The position numbers and the translations under genes are program-made. From positions 62,001 through 126,000 of the forward strand of contig NZ_JBOBFT010000001.1 of the NCBI RefSeq assembly GCF_050587525.1: 64,000 nt of DNA, in the 5' to 3' direction. A model generated the notes under the pieces. It saw only the letters and a program-made list of their open reading frames with translations. It had not been told where the DNA came from and made no database searches. Shown in pieces: positions 58,002-64,000 of this stretch; within the stretch, counting starts at the first letter, position 1, and each line of letters opens with the position of its first letter. This DNA is from Plantibacter sp050587525. Lineage in GTDB: Bacteria > Actinomycetota > Actinomycetes > Actinomycetales > Microbacteriaceae.

Positions 58002-58382
58002 ATGCTCCTCGCTCAGATCATCCTCGTGCTGGCGGGGCTGCTCATCATCGTGACGCCCGTCGCGGCCAGCCGTGGCGTGCTGGCGCGCAACAACGTCCTC
58101 GGCGTCCGCCTGCCTGCGGTGATGGCGTCGGAGCGCGCATGGGAGGAAGGGCATCGGGCGGCGATCCCTTCATCGATCGTTGGTGGCGCGGCGACGATCG
58201 TCGGGGCTGCGCTCGTGTCGTTCGTCGTGACGGAGGAAGGCCGGATGGCGGTGTTCGTCGCGTCGTTCATCATCCTCACGGTGTGTGCGGCGTGGAGCGG
58301 CTGGCGGGCGACGAGCGCGGCTCGCCCATTCGCAGCCGAACCGGACGGAGCTGCCGACGGCACGGAGCAGACCGGCCGATGA
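58002..58382 (+). CDS. SdpI-like small membrane protein, copy 2
   Basis: This 126-residue paralog of the protein at 57054 has the same order of helices and the loop ARNNVLGVRLPAVMASERAW, then EEGHRAAIPSSIVGG. The extra C-terminus is Ala/Gly/Glu-rich. ATG 58002 follows GAAAGG. Tandem SdpI-like genes suggest duplication and divergence within this cluster. Confidence 0.87.
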   Translation: MLLAQIILVLAGLLIIVTPVAASRGVLARNNVLGVRLPAVMASERAWEEGHRAAIPSSIVGGAATIVGAALVSFVVTEEGRMAVFVASFIILTVCAAWSGWRATSAARPFAAEPDGAADGTEQTGR

Positions 58383-58394
58383 CGATGGTCACCG

Positions 58395-59294
58395 TCAGAG
58401 GGCGCCGGCCCAGTCGGCGATCAAGCGGACACCCGTTGCGAACGCGGGGTCGCTCGGACGGTTGAGGAACGCGTGCTGCGTTCCGGGGAGCAGATGGTAG
58501 TCGAGCTCGACTCCGGCCGCCTCGAGCTCGCGTGCGAACTGGTCGCTCGAGGCGCGGATCGAATCGCGGTCGGCGTCGAGCATGAGCGTCCGTGGGAACT
58601 CGCCGACGGGATGGCCGCCCGGGAATGCGAACGGGTCCGACATCGCCTCCGGGGTGCCCGCGTAGTTGCGCGTCATGAGGTTGAGGAGCCGCGGCGCATG
58701 CGTGTATCGACGACGGCCGGTGGGCCGAACGAGGCCGGCCGGCGGGGCCGGGAAGACCGCATGGAACAGGCCGTAGGCGAAGAAGACGCCTCGCACGGGC
58801 TGGCCGTCACCCATCGCGGCGAGGCGGAGGACGGTCGCGGCGGACAGGCACGCGCCCGCGCTCGCACCGCCGAGGATCACGCCGCCGGGGTGTTCGCTCT
58901 GGACCTGGCGAACGACGGCGACGACGTCATCGAGCGGGATCGGATACCGGACCGCAGCCGTCGACCGTGCCCCTCCCGCCGATCGGGCCACTCCCGCTGA
59001 CGCCGTTGCCGATGACGCTCGCGTCCGACGACCGGACGCCACCAGGCCGGGCGGCGGAACGAGTCGATACGCGATGGTGACGACGGAGAAACCGTCGGCG
59101 GCGAGCGCGCGGGCGACGGCATCGGATTCGAGGAGGTCGAGCCCTCCGGCGAAGAACCCGCCGCCGTGCACCCAGACGATCGGTGCAGAGGAGGCAGACG
59201 GGGTACCCACCGGGGGCGTGTACCGGCGGATGGGCACGGGGCCGTGCGGACCCGCGATCGAGTCGTCGGTCGCGGTGACTGCCGGGCGTGCCAT
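58395..59294 (-). CDS. HSL-family alpha/beta hydrolase
   Basis: This 299-residue esterase has the oxyanion HGGG motif at about 43-46, the nucleophile elbow GGASAGA with Ser145, the acid in LMLDADRDSIRASSD and histidine in PGTQHAFLN. These are hormone-sensitive-lipase group IV features. A Ser/Ala/Arg-rich loop (about 86-115) inserted before the nucleophile strand is unusual for the family. Likely substrates are short-chain acyl esters. Confidence 0.9.
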   Translation of the reverse strand: MARPAVTATDDSIAGPHGPVPIRRYTPPVGTPSASSAPIVWVHGGGFFAGGLDLLESDAVARALAADGFSVVTIAYRLVPPPGLVASGRRTRASSATASAGVARSAGGARSTAAVRYPIPLDDVVAVVRQVQSEHPGGVILGGASAGACLSAATVLRLAAMGDGQPVRGVFFAYGLFHAVFPAPPAGLVRPTGRRRYTHAPRLLNLMTRNYAGTPEAMSDPFAFPGGHPVGEFPRTLMLDADRDSIRASSDQFARELEAAGVELDYHLLPGTQHAFLNRPSDPAFATGVRLIADWAGAL

Positions 59295-59403
59295 CGGGCC
59301 AGACTACGGCTTCACGCGGCGTGATCGCATCGCTGCGGTTGGTTCCGTCCGTACCGTCGCCGCAGCAGAAGTCACCGCCAAGTTTCTTCGGCAGCCGCCG
59401 ACA

Positions 59404-59913
59404 TCACGCGGACAGCGGCGCCGTCATCTGGACGCGCGGACCGTACTCGTCCAACCGCAGGTCGTCCTCGACCTGGACGAGTTGACGATGGAAGTCCGTG
59501 TCCGGCTCCGTCTCGACGAACCCGCAGCTCCGATAGAACGAGGCGTTCCACGGGACGTCGGCGTAGGTGCGGAGGGTGATCGAGGCGTACCCGCGATCGC
59601 GCGCTTCCGCCATCGCCGCTGCCACGAGAGCACGACCGTGGCCCTTCCGGCCATGCGCGGGGAGCACGGCGAGCTGTTCGAGATGAGCCAGCCCGTCGAG
59701 TTCGAGCACGTGGACGAAACCGATCGCCGGGCCGCCGTCGGACTCCGCTGCGACCAGAAGGAACCCGGGCATCTCGGCACGCTCCTCGCCCGATGCGGCG
59801 GGCGGCCAGTCCGTCGCGGCGAACCGGTCGATGAGGAGCGAGTCCGCCTCCGTCTCGATCGCTTCGACGTGCGGGACGTCGGTGTCGTCGGCCGGGCGGA
59901 TGATCGTTGCCAT
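59404..59913 (-). CDS. GNAT-family N-acetyltransferase
   Basis: This 169-residue acetyltransferase has GLAHLEQLAVLPAHGRKGHG (motif A, loop GRKGHG), ALVAAAMAEARDRGYASITL, and a C-terminal NASFYRSCGFVETEPDTDFH. The arrangement is typical of single-domain GNATs with unknown substrate. It is divergent from a metallo-hydrolase gene about 100 bases away. Confidence 0.9.
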   Translation of the reverse strand: MATIIRPADDTDVPHVEAIETEADSLLIDRFAATDWPPAASGEERAEMPGFLLVAAESDGGPAIGFVHVLELDGLAHLEQLAVLPAHGRKGHGRALVAAAMAEARDRGYASITLRTYADVPWNASFYRSCGFVETEPDTDFHRQLVQVEDDLRLDEYGPRVQMTAPLSA

Positions 59914-60018
59914 GCTGCAAGCCTAAGTCGCTGCGCTCGCCCGTGCGTGCCGGCCGTCGCGATTCTGCGGTCTGCGAAATCGCCGTCACGACCGATCCCG
60001 GAACCGTAGCGTGAAGGC

Positions 60019-60750
60019 ATGGACCTGAGCCCCGACCTCCTCGAGATCGCCCCGAATCTGCACCGTCTGCGCATCCCGGGCGGCGGGGCGCACCTGCTCA
60101 ACAGCTATCTCTGGGTGGGGCCGGCCGGCGTGACCCTGTTCGACACGGGATGGGCCGACAGTGCTCCTGTGATCGAAGCGGCGCTGCTCACGCTCGGCCG
60201 CTCACGAGACGATGTGGATCGCATCATCCTCAGCCATTTCCACGAGGACCACGCCGGTGCGGCCGCCGAGATCGCCGCTTGGTCCGGCGCGATCGTGCTG
60301 GCAGGTGCTGCCGATGCGGCCAGCGTTCGCGGCGAGGTCGATGGGCCGCTCCCCCACTACACGGACGGCGAGCGGGCGATCCACCCGGAGCCGACCGTCG
60401 CCCCACGTGCCGCTGCCTGCCGGGTCGATGTCGAGCTCACCGATGGTGACGTGATCGACTTCGCGGGCGGGGCGCACGTGCTGCACGTCCCCGGGCACAC
60501 GCCTGGAAGCATCGCCCTGCACCTGCCGGCAGTGGACCTGCTGCTCACGGGCGACACCATCGCCGAGTTCCATGGAGACGTGATCCTCGGCGTCTTCAAC
60601 ACGGACCGGTCCCTGGTGTGGCAGGCGGCCGCCAAGCTCGCTGCGACTGGCGCTGGCCGAGCGGGATTCGGCCACGGTGAGGCGGTGCTGAGCGATGCTG
60701 CGACGAGGATCGCGCAGGCGAGCGACCCGTTCGCAGCAAAGGAGCTCTAG
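60019..60750 (+). CDS. MBL-fold metallo-hydrolase
   Basis: This 243-residue metallo-beta-lactamase-fold protein has the zinc motif SHFHEDHAG (residues 72-80) with further ligands in VPGHTPGSIALHL, LLTGDTIAE and FGHGEAVLSD. Glu replaces the second-position Ala/Ser of many HxHxDH motifs, which is tolerated in the family. It resembles quorum-quenching lactonase or glyoxalase-II-like hydrolases without a diagnostic residue. Confidence 0.9.
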   Translation: MDLSPDLLEIAPNLHRLRIPGGGAHLLNSYLWVGPAGVTLFDTGWADSAPVIEAALLTLGRSRDDVDRIILSHFHEDHAGAAAEIAAWSGAIVLAGAADAASVRGEVDGPLPHYTDGERAIHPEPTVAPRAAACRVDVELTDGDVIDFAGGAHVLHVPGHTPGSIALHLPAVDLLLTGDTIAEFHGDVILGVFNTDRSLVWQAAAKLAATGAGRAGFGHGEAVLSDAATRIAQASDPFAAKEL

Positions 60751-60900
60751 CCCTATTCCGACAACGGCATATGGAGGTGCGCGAGTCCGCTCTCCGGATG
60801 TCAGCACGCGATGCCCGTCGCCCCTGTCCTCCGAGCGCGGGGATCGAGCGTTGGTGAGTGCGTAGCGCGAAGCGCTCGCGTACGCGCAGGTTGCAGCCGT

Positions 60901-60947
60901 GAGCGCGGGTCTGACCGCACCCGCGCTCGCGGCACAGACCCGCGCTC
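60901..60947. repeat. Hairpin H1 in the gap after the metallo-hydrolase
   Basis: GAGCGCGGGTCTG and CAGACCCGCGCTC are perfect 13-base arms with a 21-base loop containing GACCGCACCCGCGCTCGCGG. A related segment (GACCGCACCCTCATTCGCGG) occurs at 61871, so the two gaps share a repeat. An upstream GCGAAGCGCTCGC stem adds to it. Confidence 0.8.
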
Positions 60948-60983
60948 GAACCGAAAGCGCAGCAGGGGCGGCCTGGACGAGCC

Positions 60984-61532
60984 TCAGCGCACGAACCATC
61001 CGACGACGGCGAGGATCGCGAGCACCGCACCGGCGGCGAGCAGCGTCCGCGGATGCCTGCGACCGAACACGATCACGACTGCGGTGATGATCGTGGTCGC
61101 GCACATGGCTGGGAACGCGGCCACCAGCATCGTGAGCCCGAAATCGCCGGAGTCGCTCGGGAAGAAGAGCGGCACCGCGATGGCGAGAACGATGGCGACC
61201 GCCAAGGTGAGCAGCGGCGTGACGGCGATGAGGTGGCCACGGGACCATCCCCGACGGGTGAACCACCAGAGCAACGGGTGCAGGACCGCGGCAAACGGCA
61301 AGACCGACGCGGCCCACACTGCGAGCATCCACAAAAGATCGAGTCCGAACAGGTTCGCGCCGGCGAAGGCGGAACCGAAGGCGACGACCACAACCCCCGA
61401 GGCCACGACGACGAGGGATCCGCTCAGATACAGGACGCCGTCGGTGACGAAGGACCGCACCGCGGAGGGGCGGTCATCTCTCAGGTTTCCGGCACCATCG
61501 GAAGCGATGGCCGAACGACCCGAAGTACTCAT
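60984..61532 (-). CDS. Hypothetical five-TM membrane protein
   Basis: This 182-residue protein has five hydrophobic segments (about 33-54, 58-80, 97-117, 128-150 and 158-178) and a short polar start, MSTSGRSAIASDGAGN. I do not recognise the family; organisation resembles small actinobacterial membrane proteins of the DUF6069 type, but this is a weak resemblance. ATG 61532 is preferred over 61556. Confidence 0.7.
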   Translation of the reverse strand: MSTSGRSAIASDGAGNLRDDRPSAVRSFVTDGVLYLSGSLVVVASGVVVVAFGSAFAGANLFGLDLLWMLAVWAASVLPFAAVLHPLLWWFTRRGWSRGHLIAVTPLLTLAVAIVLAIAVPLFFPSDSGDFGLTMLVAAFPAMCATTIITAVVIVFGRRHPRTLLAAGAVLAILAVVGWFVR

Positions 61533-61622
61533 GCGCTCCAGTATGGCGGGATTCATGGCAGAACCCGGGTGAGCAACCGATTTCTGTCTCGAACGCCGCT
61601 CGGCGATCGATACGCTTCGGAG

Positions 61623-61787
61623 GTGCTCCCTGAAAACCTGCCCATGTTGTCCCTCGTCATCATCGTCTCGATGTGGTTGTTGATCGTCGTCGTGAGCTTG
61701 ATCGTCCTCTACCTGATCATCCGCGGCGCCGTGCTCTCGGCCCTACGCAAGCACAGCCGCGAAACGGCCGAGGGTCGCGTCGGCTGA
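61623..61787 (+). CDS. Small single-TM protein
   Basis: This 54-residue (or 47-residue, from ATG 61644) protein has one long hydrophobic helix, MLSLVIIVSMWLLIVVVSLI, then VLYLIIRG and a basic, polar end, ALRKHSRETAEG. No family is recognised. It lies alone between two gaps with related repeats. Confidence 0.55.
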   Translation: MLPENLPMLSLVIIVSMWLLIVVVSLIVLYLIIRGAVLSALRKHSRETAEGRVG

Positions 61788-61799
61788 CGTCGTACTCCT

Positions 61800-62018
61800 G
61801 TTGAGCAACCTCGTACTGGGCAGTGCGATGCGCTCGCGCGAGCGCGGATCCGTACCGCGGGCGCGGCCCGGACCGCACCCTCATTCGCGGCGTGACCCCG
61901 CGCTCACCGCTTGCACGTGAAGTCGGCACGGGTGAGGGCGCACGGGTGAGGCCGCGGCGAGCAAGGGACCTTGGTCGGTCGACGAGCGAGGGCCCTTGGT
62001 CGGTCGACGAGCGACGGC
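61800..62018. repeat. Repeat-rich gap: H1-related segment and tandem repeats
   Basis: It contains a segment related to hairpin H1 (GACCGCACCC...GACCCCGCGCTC, 61871-61905). Two 13-base CACGGGTGAGG-type direct repeats (61928-61953) and two 25-base tandem units starting CCTTGGTCGGTCGACGAGCG (61969-62018) follow. No gene is visible. Confidence 0.8.
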
Positions 62019-62024
62019 CGGGGC

Positions 62025-62357
62025 TCAGTCCCGGCCGCCTCGCAACGACCGGATCCGACGACACGCGACGAGCACGCCGACCACCACGAGCACGAGACCG
62101 ATCGCGGCCGTCACGACGCCCGCCCAGAACTGGCCGCTGTCCGTGGCGACCAGCATCTTCAACAACCCGACGGCGAGTGCGATCAGCGGAGCGATCACGA
62201 TGAGCCACTCCCGCATGACGGGCACCGGCCGTTCGATACGAGCAGGCTGGACGACATCGCCCGACACCGAGCCTGGCTGCGGAGCGGTCGAAGCGTTCGG
62301 CGCGGGAGAAGCACCGTTCACCGGCTCCTCTGCGGTACCGTCCGCTGAACCATCCAT
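62025..62357 (-). CDS. Hypothetical two-TM membrane protein
   Basis: This 110-residue protein has a disordered N-terminal half (MDGSADGTAEEPVNGASPAP...) and two hydrophobic helices (about 53-72 and 80-102), ending RRIRSLRGGRD. No family is recognised. ATG 62357 has AGGAG seven bases upstream, so the longer frame to 62423 is not needed. Confidence 0.68.
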   Translation of the reverse strand: MDGSADGTAEEPVNGASPAPNASTAPQPGSVSGDVVQPARIERPVPVMREWLIVIAPLIALAVGLLKMLVATDSGQFWAGVVTAAIGLVLVVVGVLVACRRIRSLRGGRD

Positions 62358-62614
62358 CGCAGGCTCCTGAATCACAGTGCGACCATAACCCGGCCGAGCT
62401 GCGCGACCGCTGGGCTTGCGCATCGGCGATCTCGTCCGGAAGGCCTTCCGCGCCAGCTGCGGAACGATGCCACCACGCCACCGCTCGCACGCCGGGGACC
62501 GCCTGCGACGCGCGAACCGTCCCGCCGAGTCGCTCTTCGAAGCACCCGCCGCGGGAGTACGCTCGCGTCAGCATCGTCCGCCCAGGCGATCGCCCCGACC
62601 CGACAGGACTCCCG

Positions 62615-63439
62615 ATGGCAGGCACCGCTCCGACCTCCGCTCCCACCGGCACACTCGACGGGTGGGCGCGATCCACCTTCACCGGCGGCGGCATCACGCA
62701 CGACCGATTCGAGAAGGGTTCCGGGCCCGGCGTCGTCCTGATCCCCGAGATCCCGGGCATCACGCCGGAGGTGCTCGGGCTCGCGGAGCATCTCGTCGAC
62801 GAGGGCTTCACGGTGTCGATGCCGTCGCCGTTCGGAGTGCCAGGCAAGCCGTCGACCGTCGGCTACACGCTGGGAACGGTCGCGAAGATCTGCGTCACGG
62901 CGGAGTTCAAGGCGTTCGCGACCGATGCACGCCGCCCGTTCGCCGACTACCTGCGGGCGCTCGCCGTCGATCTCGCCTCGCGAACGCCCGGGCACGGCGT
63001 CGGTGTGATCGGGATGTGCTTCACGGGCGGGTTCGCGCTCGCTGCGGCGATGGACGACTCGGTCCTGGCCGCCGTCCTCAGTCAGCCGGCGGCACCGTTC
63101 CCGATCAGTCGCGCGCGACGTCTCGACCCGTCGATGTCCACAGCCGAGTTCGACCGGGTGGCCGAGCGCGCGGACGCTGGCTCGGTGTGCGCACTCGGTC
63201 TCCGGTTCAGCGAGGACGCGGCCGCGCCCCGCGAGCGTTTCCGGACGATCGCCGACCGGCTGGGCGATGCATTCGAGGTCATCGAGCTGGACTCCTCCCC
63301 CGGCAACGCGGGCGGCTTCTCGAAGGGCGCGCACTCCGTCCTGACCGACGAGGTCCGCGAAATCGCCGGCCAACCCGCGTTCGAGGCGCGGGCCCGCACG
63401 GTCGCCTTCTTGCGCGAGCGGCTCGTTCCAGCGACGTAA
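62615..63439 (+). CDS. Dienelactone hydrolase family protein
   Basis: This 274-residue hydrolase has the DLH nucleophile elbow GMCFTGG with Cys135, an acid in the NAGGFSKGAH region and a catalytic histidine in SKGAHSVLT. The start GPGVVLIPEIPGITPEVLGL and the YLRALAVDLAS helix match DLH homologs. Dienelactone hydrolase acts in chlorocatechol degradation; most actinobacterial homologs are general carboxylic-ester or lactone hydrolases. Confidence 0.9.
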   Translation: MAGTAPTSAPTGTLDGWARSTFTGGGITHDRFEKGSGPGVVLIPEIPGITPEVLGLAEHLVDEGFTVSMPSPFGVPGKPSTVGYTLGTVAKICVTAEFKAFATDARRPFADYLRALAVDLASRTPGHGVGVIGMCFTGGFALAAAMDDSVLAAVLSQPAAPFPISRARRLDPSMSTAEFDRVAERADAGSVCALGLRFSEDAAAPRERFRTIADRLGDAFEVIELDSSPGNAGGFSKGAHSVLTDEVREIAGQPAFEARARTVAFLRERLVPAT

Positions 63440-63447
63440 CGCTCGCT

Positions 63448-63927
63448 TCAGCGGAGCTCGAAAAACACCGAGTCGTCCGTCCGCCGAACCTCACGAAATC
63501 CGACGTTCAGCAGGACACGCTGCGATGCGATGTTCTCGACAGCCGTGTCGGCTTCGATGATGTGCGCGCCAGTTCTGAATGCTGCGTCTGTCAATGCGCG
63601 AAGCGCTTCGGCTGCGAGCCCGCTCCCGCGTACCGACTCGACGAGCCCGTAGCCGAGCTCGGCCCTCCCTTCCTCATCGGGCGGCCCGAAGAATCCGATG
63701 CCGCCGATCGAGAGACCTTCAGGGAACGTCTGGATTGCGTAGAGCGTGAAGAAGGGATGAGGGTCCGTGAGGACGGCAAGTCCGCGGAGCGGTCCCAGTT
63801 CATCTCCAAGCGGGTACTCGGGGTGCCAACGATCGTGCGCTGCCGGCGTCTGCGCGATGATCCGCTGCGCCTCAACGGGGGTGATCGGATGCAGGATGAG
63901 TCGATCGGTCAGGATGTCCACCGTCAC
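63448..63927 (-). CDS. RimJ/RimL-type GNAT acetyltransferase
   Basis: This 159-residue acetyltransferase has LTDRLILHPITPVEAQRIIA, then IGGIGFFGPPDEEGRAELGY and VESVRGSGLAAEALRALTDA (loop RGSGLA), ending VENIASQRVLLNVGFREVRR. The GTG at 63927 overlaps an upstream stop (GTGA), which suggests it is second in an operon extending past the window. The substrate is unknown. Confidence 0.9.
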   Translation of the reverse strand: MTVDILTDRLILHPITPVEAQRIIAQTPAAHDRWHPEYPLGDELGPLRGLAVLTDPHPFFTLYAIQTFPEGLSIGGIGFFGPPDEEGRAELGYGLVESVRGSGLAAEALRALTDAAFRTGAHIIEADTAVENIASQRVLLNVGFREVRRTDDSVFFELR

Positions 63928-64000
63928 AGCATCGCAGTCTTGTCATGAGACTCAGGACCCCTGTACGTGGTTCTCCACAGCTTCCGCCGAATCGACATGG
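63924..64000 (-). CDS. Possible C-terminal fragment of an upstream gene
   Basis: The minus-strand frame entering from the right edge is open for 24 codons (SIRRKLWRTTYRGPESHDKT, then AML) and ends in a TGA that overlaps the GNAT GTG. An ATG lies just inside the edge and could be internal. The overlap is the same GTGA junction seen elsewhere in the window, which is the main support for a real gene end. Confidence 0.35.
   Translation of the reverse strand, partial: MSIRRKLWRTTYRGPESHDKTAML

Overview
The window is high-GC, densely packed bacterial chromosome. Its gene content points to an actinobacterium of the order Micrococcales, most likely Microbacteriaceae. The evidence is a 32-residue bS22/AURKAIP1-like ribosomal protein, a BldC-like regulator, a MarP-type membrane protease, Asp23/Gls24 envelope-stress proteins next to an ECF sigma factor, many GTGA/ATGA stop-start overlaps, and GTG/TTG starts. 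I see no rRNA, tRNA, CRISPR array or intact transposase.

Layout. 0-6.1 kb: end of aspS, a YegP-like protein, a PrmC-like methyltransferase, small regulators, and a ktrB-ktrA potassium uptake pair. 6.3-15 kb: two GNAT genes around a TetR regulator, proC, a MarP protease, a CDF metal exporter, and a flavin oxidoreductase divergent from an XRE-cupin regulator. 15-25.6 kb: tadA, upp, a winged-helix regulator behind a probable leaderless Cys-rich leader peptide, two transporters, the sigma/Asp23 cluster, a GNAT-metallo-hydrolase pair, and a MarR regulator behind a long palindromic leader. 25.8-29.4 kb: alkylation and UV repair (Ada-AlkA, Ogt, photolyase). 29.7-33.9 kb: a NarL-type two-component system divergent from an ABC exporter. 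34-37.8 kb: a TPP-riboswitch thiamine salvage operon (thiM-thiE-thiD/tenA). 37.8-40 kb: DUF1349, WYL regulator and hydrolase. 40-44 kb: a less GC-rich accessory island. 44-64 kb: housekeeping and envelope genes, including a HAD phosphatase, a sortase-type surface protein, a lipase, a FAD-Rieske oxidoreductase, an OmpR-type two-component system, SdpI-like membrane proteins, hydrolases and acetyltransferases.

The best candidate for an undescribed system is the minus-strand operon at 40118-43621. It encodes an 82-residue single-TM peptide with two extracytoplasmic cysteines, an ABC ATPase, a 96-residue two-TM protein, a polytopic permease of about 12 TMs, and an HEAGH intramembrane-type metalloprotease. 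The reading frames from the ATPase onward overlap. It is preceded by a leader with a strongly translated 7-codon mini-ORF and a palindrome, and an IS5-like transposase tail lies beyond its downstream end. By analogy with peptide-bacteriocin or signal loci it may make, process, export or resist a small membrane peptide. No modifying enzyme is visible.

The intergenic DNA is also unusual. It carries several families of 65-95 bp inverted repeats at gene ends (six copies of one family ending AACTCCTTCRA...TYGAAGGAGTT) and many copies of the short repeat CCCTGAGCCTGTCGAAGGGC and its variants. In the thiamine operon this short repeat has entered two coding regions just after GTGA-coupled starts, always with spacing that is a multiple of three, so it is translated as a long low-complexity N-terminal tail.
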